Below are positions 49,243 to 60,292 of a stretch of 64,000 nucleotides of DNA, one piece after another. The notes beneath the pieces are model-generated. The model had not been told where the DNA came from, made no database searches, and worked only from the letters and a program-made list of their open reading frames with translations. The position numbers and the translations under genes were made by a program. The number at the start of each line of letters is the position of its first letter. The first letter of the stretch is position 1. This DNA comes from an uncultured Pelagibacteraceae bacterium (GTDB lineage Bacteria; Pseudomonadota; Alphaproteobacteria; Pelagibacterales; Pelagibacteraceae): positions 83,146-147,145 of the forward strand of contig CACMTV010000002.1 of NCBI GenBank assembly GCA_902616675.1, in the 5' to 3' direction.

Positions 49243-49926
49243 ATGAAAAAAATCACAGTTGCAATTATTTTATACTTTATTTTAAGTGTTAATACTTTTG
49301 GTCATTTAGAACATTATGCTGGATTGAAATATTTGGAATATGACTTATTTAGAAATAATGATTTAATAGGTTCTCACAAGTATAATTTTATCAAAAAAGG
49401 CGACAATTTGACTGTACAAAGTGTTGTAAATTTTAAAATAACTAAACTTGGAATTGATTTATATAAATATTTTGCAGAAAGTAGTGAAAATTATCATAAA
49501 AATATTTTTACATCTTTTAATTCTACAACTCTTCAAAATAAAAAAAATAAATACGTTAATATAAACTTGGATACTAAAAAAGATAAACTATATATCGATG
49601 GCTCATCTTTTAAAGGTGAGGCTAATAAAGATTATATGGTTGGAACTTGGTGGAATCACGAAATTGTAAAAGCAAAAGCACAAATAAGCGCAATTTCAGG
49701 AAGAATTATTGAACAAAAAGTTGAATTTTTAGGTAAAAAAGAAATTGAATTAAACGGAAAAACTTATGAGGCTCTCCACTTTAAATTTTTATCATCAGAT
49801 GAAACACTCCCGGATAACAAAAAACTTAATACAGATATTTGGTATGACTCAAAATCTTTAATTTGGCTAAAGGCTCAGTTTGTAAAACAAGGAAATTGGG
49901 AATACAGATTAAAAAAACTAAATTAA
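49243..49926 (+). CDS. Hypothetical secreted protein (possibly DUF6134-like); start refined
   Basis: Signal peptide MKKITVAIILYFILSVNTFG then LEYDLFRNNDLIGSHKYNF...TWWNHEIV...DIWYDSKSLIWLKAQF. Confidence 0.65.
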   Translation: MKKITVAIILYFILSVNTFGHLEHYAGLKYLEYDLFRNNDLIGSHKYNFIKKGDNLTVQSVVNFKITKLGIDLYKYFAESSENYHKNIFTSFNSTTLQNKKNKYVNINLDTKKDKLYIDGSSFKGEANKDYMVGTWWNHEIVKAKAQISAISGRIIEQKVEFLGKKEIELNGKTYEALHFKFLSSDETLPDNKKLNTDIWYDSKSLIWLKAQFVKQGNWEYRLKKLN

Positions 49927-50071
49927 TTTATATTTTTAGCTGTTTTTTTTATCGATATGTCAATAGTGTTTTTATGTTTTTTTTGCATTTTAGACCTCTA
50001 AAAATGGTAAAAAAAAATGAACCCAAGTTGAACTTTGCTGTTGCATAAATAGATAAATTAAGGTTGAATAT

Positions 50072-50455
50072 TTGAAATTGGGAGATGGGATGGAAGAGAA
50101 TTTTAACTTACATTTAGGTAAAAAACTAAGAATGAGAAGACTATCTCTAGGTTTGACACAAACAAAAGTCGCAGAAGCAATAAACGTTACATTTCAACAA
50201 ATTCAAAAGTACGAAAAAGGCACAAACGGTGTGAGTTCAAATAGATTAATGCAGCTTTCTAGTTATCTAAAAGTTCCGATTACCTACTTTTTTGAGGATT
50301 TTAAAAATTTTAATGATATTAAAAACCTGCATGATGAACATGAAGACTTAAATTATTCATTTTTAAGTAAAACCTTTTCCTCACTATCTAAATCACAAAA
50401 AGAAAAAATACTTCAAATTCTAAAAAATACAGTTTCTCTAGAAAAAACTGGTTAA
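50072..50455 (+). CDS. XRE/Cro-CI-family helix-turn-helix transcriptional regulator
   Basis: LGKKLRMRRLSLGLTQTKVAEAINVTFQQIQKYEKGTNGVSSNRLMQLSSYLKVPITYFFEDF. Confidence 0.92.
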   Translation: MKLGDGMEENFNLHLGKKLRMRRLSLGLTQTKVAEAINVTFQQIQKYEKGTNGVSSNRLMQLSSYLKVPITYFFEDFKNFNDIKNLHDEHEDLNYSFLSKTFSSLSKSQKEKILQILKNTVSLEKTG

Positions 50456-50531
50456 TGGCTCCTCGGGCAGGACTCGAACCTGCGACCAATTGATTAACAG
50501 TCAACTGCTCTACCAACTGAGCTACCGAGGA
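50456..50531 (-). tRNA. tRNA-Asn (GUU), CCA encoded
   Basis: Reverse complement TCCTCGGTAGCTCAGTTGGTAGAGCAGTTGACTGTTAATCAATTGGTCGCAGGTTCGAGTCCTGCCCGAGGAGCCA. Confidence 0.96.
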
Positions 50532-50578
50532 ATAAAAACAAACATACTTTTTTTAAAATAATAAAACAACCAATTTAT

Positions 50579-50652
50579 TGGAGGCCACGCCCAGAATCGA
50601 ACTGGGATAAAAGGATTTGCAATCCTCTGCGTAACCATTCCGCCACGTGGCC
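50579..50652 (-). tRNA. tRNA-Cys (GCA), CCA encoded
   Basis: Reverse complement GGCCACGTGGCGGAATGGTTACGCAGAGGATTGCAAATCC...CCCAGTTCGATTCTGGGCGTGGCCTCCA. Confidence 0.95.
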
Positions 50653-50750
50653 AATAATGCTTCTTTTAAATCATTTAATAGCTTCAATAAAGCAAAATCT
50701 ATGTCTTTTAGGTTTTTACTCATTTGATATAAACTATATAAATCATAATA

Positions 50751-53399
50751 ATGGAATTTAAAAAATATAATCACTTAAAAGAAGAAAAAAAAATCTCAGA
50801 TTTTTGGATTAAAAAAGGTTTGTTTAAACCTAAAAAAACTAAAATAAAAAAAAGTTTCTCTATCGTAATTCCGCCCCCAAATGTTACAGGAAGATTGCAT
50901 ATGGGTCATGCTCTTAATAACAGTCTGCAAGATGTTCTTGTGAGATTTAATCGCATGAAGGGCCTTGAAACGTTATGGCAACCAGGAACAGATCATGCGG
51001 GTATAGCTACTCAAGCTGTAGTAGAAAAAAATCTTGAAAACGAAGGTATTAAAAAAAATGATTTAGGAAGAGAGAAATTTATTGAAAAAGTTTGGAAATG
51101 GAAAGAAGAGTCGGGAGGAATAATTTTAGATCAACTTAAAAAATTAGGTTGTTCTTGTGATTGGTCTAGATCTAGATTTACTATGGACAAGGATTTGTCC
51201 AAAGCGGTTATAAAAGTATTTGTTGATCTTTATAATAACAAATTAATTTATAAAGATAAAAAACTTGTAAATTGGGATACACAGCTTCAAACAGCCATTT
51301 CAGATTTAGAAGTTGTACAAAAAGAAGTTCAGTCACAATTGTATTATATTGAATATCAATTAGAAAATTCTGACACAAAAATTTCAATTGCTACAACAAG
51401 ACCTGAAACAATGATGGGTGATACTGCGATAGCAGTAAACCCAAAGGATGAAAGGTATTTAAATTTAATTGGGAAAAATGTGAAAATTCCAGTTGTAAAT
51501 AGAACAATTAAGATTATCGCAGATCGTTATGCTGATCCCGAACAAGGTTCTGGCGCAGTAAAAATTACACCTGCCCATGATTTTAACGATTATGAAGTTG
51601 GTAAAAGAAATAAATTACAAATAATAAACATTTTTGAAAAAGATGGAAAAATAAACAAAAACGGTATTAAAGAATATGTTGGACTAGACAGATTTGAGGC
51701 AAGAAAACTTTTAATTAAGCAACTTAAGGATGATGGAAAATTAGTCAAAATTGAAACTATTAAAAATAAAGTTCCCTATGGCGATAGATCAAATACTATC
51801 ATCGAACCTCTTTTGACTGAACAATGGTTTGTTGATGCGAAAAAGCTGTCCAAAAAACCAATGAAGATAGTTAATGATGGAAAAACTTCTTTCTTTCCAC
51901 AAAATTGGACAAAAACTTTTTTTCTTTGGATGAAGAACATTGAACCTTGGTGTATATCTCGACAAATATGGTGGGGTCATAGAATTCCTGCATGGTACGA
52001 TGATAATAATAATATTTTTGTTGCAGAAAACGAGAGAGACGCATTCAATCTTGCTAAGAAAAAAAATAAAAATAAGAAATTTAATTTAAAACAAGAAACA
52101 GATGTTTTGGACACGTGGTTTTCCTCAGCACTATGGCCTTTTGCGACTTTAGGTTGGCCTAACAAAACAAAAGAATTATCTAAATTTTATCCTACCTCTG
52201 TACTAGTAACAGGTTTCGATATAATTTTTTTCTGGGTTGCCAGAATGTTAATGATGGGAAATTATTTTCATAAAAACACACCTTTTCATAAAGTGTATGT
52301 TCATGCTTTAGTAAGAGATGAGAAAGGTCAAAAAATGTCTAAGTCTAAAGGTAATGTTATAGATCCTCTAGAACTTATTGATCAATATGGTGCGGATAGT
52401 TTAAGATTTACACTTATTTCAATGGCATCACCTGGAAGGGATGTAAAATTATCGAAAGACAGAGTTACAGGAAATAGAAACTTCATAACAAAAATTTGGA
52501 GTGCAAATAATTTTTTAAAAATTAACAATTGTAAGTTAAATAAAAATATAAACTTACAATCAATTAAACTTCCTATCAATCAATGGATATTTAATGAATT
52601 TATTAAAGTGCAAAATTTAGTTACAAAAAATATTGAAATCTTTAGGTTTGACGAAGCAGCTAAACATGCATATCAATTTACGTGGCATTCTTATTGCGAT
52701 TGGTACTTAGAGTTTTTAAAACCAATATTAAACTCTAAAAATATGGAAGAAATTAAGGAAGCCAGAGTTTTTTCTTCATTTATGTTAGCTAACATACTGA
52801 AGATTTTACATCCATTTATTCCCTTTTTTTCAGAGTCAGTCTGGTCAAAAAATAATTACAAAACAATTTTTAAAGAAAATTTAATATCTTCTTCATGGCC
52901 AAATTATAAAAATTTAAGCAAATTCAATAAAAATCAAATTGATATAAATAATTTAATTGAACTTATTTCAAACATAAGATCCGCTAAAGCTGAGTTAAAG
53001 ATTACACCTAAACTTTTCTGCGATATTTCTTTTTCTGAAAAACCTAAAAAACTTCATAAGTTAATAAACAACAATATTAATTTAATTAAGCAAGTTGGTA
53101 GAATAAATGGGGTCATCAAGAGCAAAATTAACGATAAAAATACAATTGATATTTTAGTTCTAAAAGAAAAAATTTCACTTGGGTTTAGTGAGGATGTTAA
53201 TTTAGCCTCACAAAAAGAGAGAATTTTACAAAAAATAGAGTCTATAAATAAACAAATATCTAACCTAAATAATAAGCTTAAAAATAAGGCTTATATGAAG
53301 AATGCTCCCAAAGAAATAGTACAAAATGACAAAAAACTAACAAAAGAATTAACTATTGAAGAAGAAAAATTAAGAAGTATTGTAGCAAGTATTAATTAA
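50751..53399 (+). CDS. valS: Valyl-tRNA synthetase
   Basis: [45 protein letters not shown]. Confidence 0.98.
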   Translation: MEFKKYNHLKEEKKISDFWIKKGLFKPKKTKIKKSFSIVIPPPNVTGRLHMGHALNNSLQDVLVRFNRMKGLETLWQPGTDHAGIATQAVVEKNLENEGIKKNDLGREKFIEKVWKWKEESGGIILDQLKKLGCSCDWSRSRFTMDKDLSKAVIKVFVDLYNNKLIYKDKKLVNWDTQLQTAISDLEVVQKEVQSQLYYIEYQLENSDTKISIATTRPETMMGDTAIAVNPKDERYLNLIGKNVKIPVVNRTIKIIADRYADPEQGSGAVKITPAHDFNDYEVGKRNKLQIINIFEKDGKINKNGIKEYVGLDRFEARKLLIKQLKDDGKLVKIETIKNKVPYGDRSNTIIEPLLTEQWFVDAKKLSKKPMKIVNDGKTSFFPQNWTKTFFLWMKNIEPWCISRQIWWGHRIPAWYDDNNNIFVAENERDAFNLAKKKNKNKKFNLKQETDVLDTWFSSALWPFATLGWPNKTKELSKFYPTSVLVTGFDIIFFWVARMLMMGNYFHKNTPFHKVYVHALVRDEKGQKMSKSKGNVIDPLELIDQYGADSLRFTLISMASPGRDVKLSKDRVTGNRNFITKIWSANNFLKINNCKLNKNINLQSIKLPINQWIFNEFIKVQNLVTKNIEIFRFDEAAKHAYQFTWHSYCDWYLEFLKPILNSKNMEEIKEARVFSSFMLANILKILHPFIPFFSESVWSKNNYKTIFKENLISSSWPNYKNLSKFNKNQIDINNLIELISNIRSAKAELKITPKLFCDISFSEKPKKLHKLINNNINLIKQVGRINGVIKSKINDKNTIDILVLKEKISLGFSEDVNLASQKERILQKIESINKQISNLNNKLKNKAYMKNAPKEIVQNDKKLTKELTIEEEKLRSIVASIN

Positions 53400-53401
53400 A
53401 T

Positions 53402-55120
53402 ATGTCAAAAATAAATAAAAAAAGATTACCAAGTCGTCATACATCCTTAGGTCCAGATAGAGCCCCACATCGTTCCTTTTATTACGCAATGGGTGAAACT
53501 GAGCAAGACGTAGCCAAACCTTTTGTAGGTGTTGTATCAACTTGGAATGAAGCGGCACCATGTAATACAGCTTTAATGAGACAAGCTCAATCAGTAAAAA
53601 AAGGGGTGAAAGAAAATGGTGGAACGCCAAGAGAGTTTTGCACAATCACAGTGACTGATGGTATTGCCATGGGGCATGAGGGGATGAAGTCGTCACTTAT
53701 CTCAAGAGAAATAATAGCAGACTCAGCAGAATTAACAGTCAGAGGACATTGTTATGATGCTCTAGTTGGTATAGCGGGATGTGATAAATCCTTACCAGGG
53801 TTAATGATGTCCATGCTTAGACTTAATGTCCCAAGTGTTTTTATTTATGGCGGTTCAATTTTGCCTGGTAAATATAAAGGTAAAGACGTTACAGTAGTAG
53901 ATGTATTCGAAGCTGTTGGAAAACATTCTTCTGGATCGATGTCTTCTGAAGAATTGAGGGAATTAGAGTTGGTAGCATGTCCTAGCGCTGGAGCTTGCGG
54001 GGGACAGTTTACAGCTAATACAATGGCGTGCGTGTCTGAAGCCATTGGATTAGCTCTACCTTATTCAGCTGGCACACCTGCGCCTTATGAGGAAAGGGAT
54101 AAATACGCTTTTGAAAGCGGACAAACTGTAATGAATTTGTTAGAAAAAAATATTAAACCTAGAGATATAGTAACGAAAAAATCGTTAGAAAATGCTGCAA
54201 CTATTGTAGCTGCCACAGGTGGTTCTACTAACGCTGCTCTTCATTTACCAGCACTAGCAAACGAGATAGGTGTAAAATTTGACTTAATGGATGTAGCTAA
54301 AATATTTAAAAAAACTCCTTATCTTGCAGACTTAAAACCGGGAGGAAAATTTGTTGCAAAAGATATGTGGGAAGCAGGAGGTGTTCCAATGTTATTAAAA
54401 ACTTTATATGATGGTGGTTTTATACATGGTGATTGCATGACAGTTACAGGCAAAACTATGAAAGAAAATCTTAAAGATATAAAATTTGATCCAAATCAAA
54501 AAGTTTTGCGAGAATATAATAATCCCTTATCTCCAGATGGTGGTGTAGTTGGTTTAAAAGGTAATTTAGCACCTGAAGGAGCAATAGTTAAAATCGCTGG
54601 ATTAAAAAAATTACAGTTTACCGGCAAAGCTAGATGTTTTGATAATGAGGAAGATGCTATGAAAGCTGTTCAAACAAAAAGATATAAAGATGGAGATATA
54701 ATTATTATAAGGTATGAGGGACCTAGAGGGGGACCAGGAATGAGGGAAATGCTTTCAACGACAGGTGCAATTTATGGTCAGGGCAAAGGAGAAAAAGTTG
54801 CTTTGATAACTGACGGTAGATTTTCTGGAGCTACAAGAGGTTTTTGCGTAGGTCACGTAGGCCCTGAAGCAGCGTTAGGTGGACCTATAGCTTTAATTAA
54901 AAACGGTGATGTTATTGATATAGATGCAAAAAAAGGAACAATCAATGTTAGGTTAACCAAGTCACAATTATTGTCTAGAAAAAAGAAATGGAAAGCGAAA
55001 AAATCTTCTTTTGGTTCAGGAACTCTGTGGAAATATGCTCAAACAGTTGGTCCAGCTTATCTTGGCGCACCAACACACCCTGGTAAGAAAAAAGAAATAA
55101 AAGAATATTCTAAAATTTAA
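53402..55120 (+). CDS. ilvD: Dihydroxy-acid dehydratase
   Basis: [61 protein letters not shown]. Confidence 0.97.
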   Translation: MSKINKKRLPSRHTSLGPDRAPHRSFYYAMGETEQDVAKPFVGVVSTWNEAAPCNTALMRQAQSVKKGVKENGGTPREFCTITVTDGIAMGHEGMKSSLISREIIADSAELTVRGHCYDALVGIAGCDKSLPGLMMSMLRLNVPSVFIYGGSILPGKYKGKDVTVVDVFEAVGKHSSGSMSSEELRELELVACPSAGACGGQFTANTMACVSEAIGLALPYSAGTPAPYEERDKYAFESGQTVMNLLEKNIKPRDIVTKKSLENAATIVAATGGSTNAALHLPALANEIGVKFDLMDVAKIFKKTPYLADLKPGGKFVAKDMWEAGGVPMLLKTLYDGGFIHGDCMTVTGKTMKENLKDIKFDPNQKVLREYNNPLSPDGGVVGLKGNLAPEGAIVKIAGLKKLQFTGKARCFDNEEDAMKAVQTKRYKDGDIIIIRYEGPRGGPGMREMLSTTGAIYGQGKGEKVALITDGRFSGATRGFCVGHVGPEAALGGPIALIKNGDVIDIDAKKGTINVRLTKSQLLSRKKKWKAKKSSFGSGTLWKYAQTVGPAYLGAPTHPGKKKEIKEYSKI

Positions 55121-56322
55121 TGAAAATTAGACCTGTTATTTTATGTGGTGGGGCAGGAACAAGATTATGGCCCAATTTAAAAAAATATCAGGCAAAACAG
55201 TTTATAGATTTTGGAGGCTGGACTTTATTTGGTAAAACTTTAAAGAGAATTAAAGGCTCAACCTACGATTATCCAATAATTAGTACAAATTCTAAATACA
55301 TAAAAATTATCAAAAAAATTTTAATAAAAAATAATATTAAAAAATATAGAATTATATTGGAACCCGCAAAAAAGAATACAGGACCTGCAATACTTGCATC
55401 AGCTTTAATAAAAGAAATACCAGATAAACAACCTTTAATTTTTTTATCGGCAGATCATCTAATTGAAAAATTCAATAAATTTAACTCTGAAATTAAAAAA
55501 AATGTAAAATTTTTGAGCAATAGTAATATTTTTATTTTTGGAATTAGACCAAATTCGCCTTCCGATCAATTTGGTTATTTTCATACTAAAAGAAAAAAAA
55601 GTTTAAATGTCGTTTCTAAATTTCTTGAAAAACCAAGTAGAGAAAAAGCTAAAAACATTATACAAAGTGGTGGATATTGGAATTCGGGTATATTCTTTTT
55701 AAGAAAAGATTCGTTGGTATATAATTTCAAAGAATATCAAAAAAATATTTATAAAAACTCATTATTGGCAGTTAACAGAAGTAGATTTAAAAAAAATATT
55801 TACTATTTGAATAAAAAAGCATTTGTTAAAAATACTTCAAAATCGTTTGACTATGCTATATTAGAAAAAACGAAAAATATAAACGCTATTAAATTAAATA
55901 TTCCCTGGTCTGATTTAGGTAGTTGGAAAGAAATATTATTAATGTTCTTCAAAAATAAAAAAAAGTATTTTAATAAAAAAAATATTTTTTATAGACCTTG
56001 GGGAAGCTATATAAATTTATATAGTGGTCACAATTTTTTAATAAAGGAGCTAATTGTTAAACCTAAAGGTATTTTGAGTTTACAAAAACATTTCCATAGA
56101 TCTGAACATTGGGTAATAACACAAGGAAAACCTAAAATTACATTAAATAAAAAGTTATTTATAAAAAAACCTAATGAGACAATTTTTATTCCAAAAGGAG
56201 CAATACATAGAATTCAAAATCCTGGTCGTACAACAGTTAAGATAATGGAAGCTCAATTAGGTTCAGTTTTAAAAGAAACAGATATAGTTAGGTACGAAGA
56301 TATTTACGGTCGTATTAATTAA
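55120..56322 (+). CDS. manC: Mannose-1-phosphate guanylyltransferase with C-terminal cupin (mannose-6-phosphate isomerase-like) domain
   Basis: VILCGGAGTRLWP...AKQF, FLSADHLIEK, RPWGSYINLYSGHNFLIKELIVKPKGILSLQKHFHRSEHWVITQGKPKIT. Confidence 0.88.
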   Translation: MKIRPVILCGGAGTRLWPNLKKYQAKQFIDFGGWTLFGKTLKRIKGSTYDYPIISTNSKYIKIIKKILIKNNIKKYRIILEPAKKNTGPAILASALIKEIPDKQPLIFLSADHLIEKFNKFNSEIKKNVKFLSNSNIFIFGIRPNSPSDQFGYFHTKRKKSLNVVSKFLEKPSREKAKNIIQSGGYWNSGIFFLRKDSLVYNFKEYQKNIYKNSLLAVNRSRFKKNIYYLNKKAFVKNTSKSFDYAILEKTKNINAIKLNIPWSDLGSWKEILLMFFKNKKKYFNKKNIFYRPWGSYINLYSGHNFLIKELIVKPKGILSLQKHFHRSEHWVITQGKPKITLNKKLFIKKPNETIFIPKGAIHRIQNPGRTTVKIMEAQLGSVLKETDIVRYEDIYGRIN

Positions 56323-57091
56323 TTTCTAGTTCAATAGGCGTGTGGTCAGAAGGTTTTACTTTTGATCTAGGTTTTTTATTAATATTTATAGATATTATAT
56401 TATCAAGCAAATTAGTTGATAAAAGAAAATGATCAATTCTCATCCCATTATTTTTTTGCCACGATCCAGCAAAATAATCCCAAAATGTATACTCCTGTTT
56501 ATTTTTATTCTTCAATCTGTAAACATCACTGAAACCAAGATTTAGTAATTCTCGAAATTTTTTTCTAATTTCTAATTTTCCCAAAGCATCATTTTCATAT
56601 CTTTTGAAATCATGAACATCTAATTCCTCTGGTATTATATTAAAATCCCCTGCAATAATTAGATTTGAATTTTTATTGAGTTTTTTTTTAATATTGAGAA
56701 TAAAATTTTTTAACCATATTTTTTTGTAATCATATTTGTTAGTCTTTATTGGATTCCCGTTAGGTACATAAATATTAATTATTTCTATTTTCTTATTCTT
56801 TAATTGTATTTCACCAGTAATAATTCTTGATTGTTTCAAATCATCTTTTATGAAATCTTTATTAATATTTGAAATTTTTACTTTTGATATTATTGCTACT
56901 CCATTATAACTTTTTTGTCCGTAAACATATGAGTAATACCCGTTTTTCTCAAATTCTTCGTATGGAAAATTTTTATCTTCTGTTTTTATTTCTTGGATAA
57001 GTAAAATATCTGGTTTTGCTTGTTTTATATATTCTAAGATATTTGTAATTCTAGCTCTTACAGAATTCACATTCCAAGAAATAATTTTCAT
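56315..57091 (-). CDS. xthA: Exodeoxyribonuclease III; start refined from the ORF track
   Basis: MKIISWNVNSVRARITNILEYI, LLIQEIKTED, IAGDFNIIPEELDVHD, MRIDHFLLS, KPSDHTPIELEI. Confidence 0.95.
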   Translation of the reverse strand: MKIISWNVNSVRARITNILEYIKQAKPDILLIQEIKTEDKNFPYEEFEKNGYYSYVYGQKSYNGVAIISKVKISNINKDFIKDDLKQSRIITGEIQLKNKKIEIINIYVPNGNPIKTNKYDYKKIWLKNFILNIKKKLNKNSNLIIAGDFNIIPEELDVHDFKRYENDALGKLEIRKKFRELLNLGFSDVYRLKNKNKQEYTFWDYFAGSWQKNNGMRIDHFLLSTNLLDNIISININKKPRSKVKPSDHTPIELEIN

Positions 57092-57408
57092 TAAACTGAA
57101 AACGAAAGACCACAACCGCAAGACGATGAAGCTTTGGGATTGTTTATAACAAATGACTCCCCAATCATTTCGACTTTAAAATCTATTATTGATCCATTTA
57201 TAATATCTAATGATGCTTTATCAATTACAGTATTATTAAACAAAACATCATTCTCATTGGTTGAGTCATCAAAACTAAAATTATATTTGAAACCTGAGCA
57301 ACCACCACCTTTTACTGAAATTCTAAAATACTTTTTTGTCTTGTTTTCTGCAGTAATCTTTTTAATTTGTTTTTTTGCTCTTTCTGTGAATTCAATTTTT
57401 TTTATCAT
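57091..57408 (-). CDS. erpA: HesB/IscA-family iron-sulfur cluster insertion protein
   Basis: RISVKGGGCSGFKYNFSFDD, CGCGLSFSV three-Cys signature. Confidence 0.9.
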   Translation of the reverse strand: MIKKIEFTERAKKQIKKITAENKTKKYFRISVKGGGCSGFKYNFSFDDSTNENDVLFNNTVIDKASLDIINGSIIDFKVEMIGESFVINNPKASSSCGCGLSFSV

Positions 57409-57446
57409 AATAAGTTAATATGTAGTATATAAGTTATTGAATATAT

Positions 57447-58577
57447 ATGCAAAGATATACCTTTTCCAAGTTGTCTGCTTCAATTTATTCCAAAGGTAGA
57501 TTTTTTATTGAAAAAAAAAGCAATTTAAGATCGCCTTATCAAAGAGATAGAGATAGAATTATTCATTCAACCGCCTTCAGAAGATTAAAACATAAAACGC
57601 AAGTTTTTGTTAATACATCAGGCGACCATTATAGAACAAGAATTACTCATTCCCTTGAAGTCTCACAGATTGCTAGAACATTAGCAAAAGTCTTTAAGCT
57701 GAATGAAGATTTATCAGAAACACTAAGTCTTGCTCATGATCTTGGACATACTCCTTTTGGTCATGCAGGTGAAGAAGCTTTAGATGAATGTATGGTTAAT
57801 AGTGGTGGATTTGATCACAATATTCAAACCTTAAGAATAGTTACTTTATTAGAAAATAGATATTATAATTTTAATGGATTAAATCTGTCTTTTGAGACTC
57901 TAGATGGTTTGATAAAACATAATGGTCCAGTTTTAAATAAAACGAAAATTGATAAGATATTAGGAAAAAATTTTTTTAAAAATAAAATTAATTTTAACAC
58001 TAGCCCCTCATTAGAAGCTCAAATTGCATCAATTTCTGATGATATAGCTTATAACAGCCATGATCTAGAAGACGGATTGAATGCAAAATTATTTAAATTA
58101 AATGATGTAACTAAAATACCTGTATTAGAATCTCTTATAAACAAACATAAGAAGAAACTAACAAATTACTCACAGGAATTAGTATTAAGACAAATTATTA
58201 GAGACATAATTAATGAAATGGTTAAAGATGTTATTAATAATACAAAAACAAATCTAAAAAAAAATAATATTCGCAATATACATGATGTTTACAAATCAAA
58301 ATATCCTCTGGTATGTTTCTCCAAAAAAATGAAATTATTTGATCAAAGTATCAAACTATTTTTAAAAAATAACATGTACTATCATAAGAACATTATTGAC
58401 AAAACAAACTTTGGAAAAAAGGTTGTAAAAAAATTATTTTTAAAAATTAAAAAAAAACCTAAAAAATTTCTTCAAATTGAAAATGTTCAAAAAACTAATA
58501 TAGATAGATTGATTTGCGATTTTATAGCTGGAATGACAGATAGATATGCAATAAATTTATATAACAAAATAAAATGA
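57447..58577 (+). CDS. dgt: Deoxyguanosinetriphosphate triphosphohydrolase-like HD protein
   Basis: RSPYQRDRDRIIHSTAFRRLKHKTQVF, YRTRITHSLEVSQIARTLA, LAHDLGHTPFGHAGEEAL. Confidence 0.95.
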   Translation: MQRYTFSKLSASIYSKGRFFIEKKSNLRSPYQRDRDRIIHSTAFRRLKHKTQVFVNTSGDHYRTRITHSLEVSQIARTLAKVFKLNEDLSETLSLAHDLGHTPFGHAGEEALDECMVNSGGFDHNIQTLRIVTLLENRYYNFNGLNLSFETLDGLIKHNGPVLNKTKIDKILGKNFFKNKINFNTSPSLEAQIASISDDIAYNSHDLEDGLNAKLFKLNDVTKIPVLESLINKHKKKLTNYSQELVLRQIIRDIINEMVKDVINNTKTNLKKNNIRNIHDVYKSKYPLVCFSKKMKLFDQSIKLFLKNNMYYHKNIIDKTNFGKKVVKKLFLKIKKKPKKFLQIENVQKTNIDRLICDFIAGMTDRYAINLYNKIK

Positions 58578-60292
58578 ATATATTTGAAAGTTATCTAAAA
58601 GAAATTTTAAGTTTGATCAAAAAAAATCAAAACAAATTAAACTTAAATGAAATAAATAATTTTAAAGGTATAAACCTCGAGATTCCTCCAGTAAATTTTA
58701 ATGAAGATTTATCATCGAATATCTGCATGGTATTAGCAAAAATAAATAAATTGAATCCAAATGAGCTAGCGACAAAAGTTCAGGCTTTAATAAAAGCAAA
58801 TATAAAAGATTTTAAAGATGTAAAAATCGCTGGTCCTGGTTTTATAAATATTGATCTTTCTAATGATGCGCTCGTTAAGATTATAAATAAAATTTTTAAA
58901 GACAGCTCAAACTTTGGCTCATTTAACTCAAATTTCAAATTTAACATAGAATTTGTATCAGCTAATCCAACCGGACCCATGCATGTCGGTCATTGTCGGG
59001 GAGCAATATTTGGTGATGTATTGTCAAATCTTCTTAAGTTTAACGGCAATAAAGTAACTAAAGAATATTATATAAATGACTACGGTAACCAAATTAAAAA
59101 TTTTGTAAAATCTGTATATTTGAGAATTAGAGAGATAAAGTATGAAGAAAAATTTAAAGATGAAAAAGATTTATATCCTGGAGAATATATTAGAGATATA
59201 GCTCAAAAAATTTTAACGAATAACAATCTTAAATTTGATTCATTTGAAAAAAGTTTTGATTTTTTAGCAAAAGAGGCTCTAAATTATTCAATGGATATGA
59301 TAAAATCAGATTTAACAAAACTCGGAATAATCCATGATAGTTTTGTATCTGAAAAATCAATTGTTGACTCAGATGGTGTGATTAACGCAATTAAACAACT
59401 TAAAAAAACTAAACATATTGAAGAAGGATATTTAGAACCACCTAAAGGTGAAGAAAATAAAGATTGGAAAAAAATTAAAAGACTAATATTTAAATCAGCT
59501 TTATTTGGTGATGATTCTAATAGAGCCTTACAAAAGAATGATGGTTCTTGGACATATTTTGCTAATGATTTAGCATATCACTTTAATAAAGTTTCAAGAA
59601 AATATGATAAATTAATTAACATATTGGGAGCAGATCACACTGGTTATGTAAAAAGAATAGAAGGAGCAGTTCTTGCATTATCTGGAAATAAAACAAGCTT
59701 AGAATGTAAAGTTTGCCAATTAGTAAAATTATTTAAAAAGGGTAAGCCGTTTAAAATGTCAAAAAGGGCTGGAGAATTTATATCAGTCAATGACTTATTA
59801 AGTGAAGTTAGCAGAGACTCGATTAGATTTATGATGCTTAATAGAAGTAATGATGTTGAATTAGAATTCGATTTTGAAAAGGTGCTTGAAAAAAGTAAAG
59901 AGAATCCAGTTTATTATGTACAATATTGTCATGCTAGAATTCAATCTATTTTACGCATGATAAATTTTAAAGTTGAAAAAAAAACCACAATTAAAAAGAT
60001 TGATGTAAATTTTAATAAGTATGAAAAAGATATTTTAAAAAAAATATTTGAATGGCCAAAAATCATAAGAATTGCTTCTATTAAGTATGAGCCTCATCGT
60101 ATACCTTTTTATCTCTATCAATTAGCAACTCTATTTCATTCATATTGGAGCAAAGGAAATGAAGATGAAAAATATAAATTTATCAAAGATGGAAAAGTAA
60201 ATAATAATATAATTATTATTATACAATTAATTTTAATTGTTTTACAAAATGGCATGAAAATTCTTAATGTTTCCTTACCTAACAAAATGTGA
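58574..60292 (+). CDS. argS: Arginyl-tRNA synthetase
   Basis: FVSANPTGPMHVGHCRGAIFGDVLSNLL, YYINDYGNQIKNF, KMSKRAG. Confidence 0.97.
   Translation: MNIFESYLKEILSLIKKNQNKLNLNEINNFKGINLEIPPVNFNEDLSSNICMVLAKINKLNPNELATKVQALIKANIKDFKDVKIAGPGFINIDLSNDALVKIINKIFKDSSNFGSFNSNFKFNIEFVSANPTGPMHVGHCRGAIFGDVLSNLLKFNGNKVTKEYYINDYGNQIKNFVKSVYLRIREIKYEEKFKDEKDLYPGEYIRDIAQKILTNNNLKFDSFEKSFDFLAKEALNYSMDMIKSDLTKLGIIHDSFVSEKSIVDSDGVINAIKQLKKTKHIEEGYLEPPKGEENKDWKKIKRLIFKSALFGDDSNRALQKNDGSWTYFANDLAYHFNKVSRKYDKLINILGADHTGYVKRIEGAVLALSGNKTSLECKVCQLVKLFKKGKPFKMSKRAGEFISVNDLLSEVSRDSIRFMMLNRSNDVELEFDFEKVLEKSKENPVYYVQYCHARIQSILRMINFKVEKKTTIKKIDVNFNKYEKDILKKIFEWPKIIRIASIKYEPHRIPFYLYQLATLFHSYWSKGNEDEKYKFIKDGKVNNNIIIIIQLILIVLQNGMKILNVSLPNKM

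Noticed and set aside
49863-50048. 61-aa ORF overlapping the end of the secreted hypothetical protein
   Set aside because: Low-complexity, partly out of frame with the supported gene, and no motif; the spacer before the XRE regulator looks like ordinary leader DNA.
53370-53645. 91-aa minus-strand ORF across the valS/ilvD junction
   Set aside because: Overlaps two certain genes on the other strand and lacks motifs.
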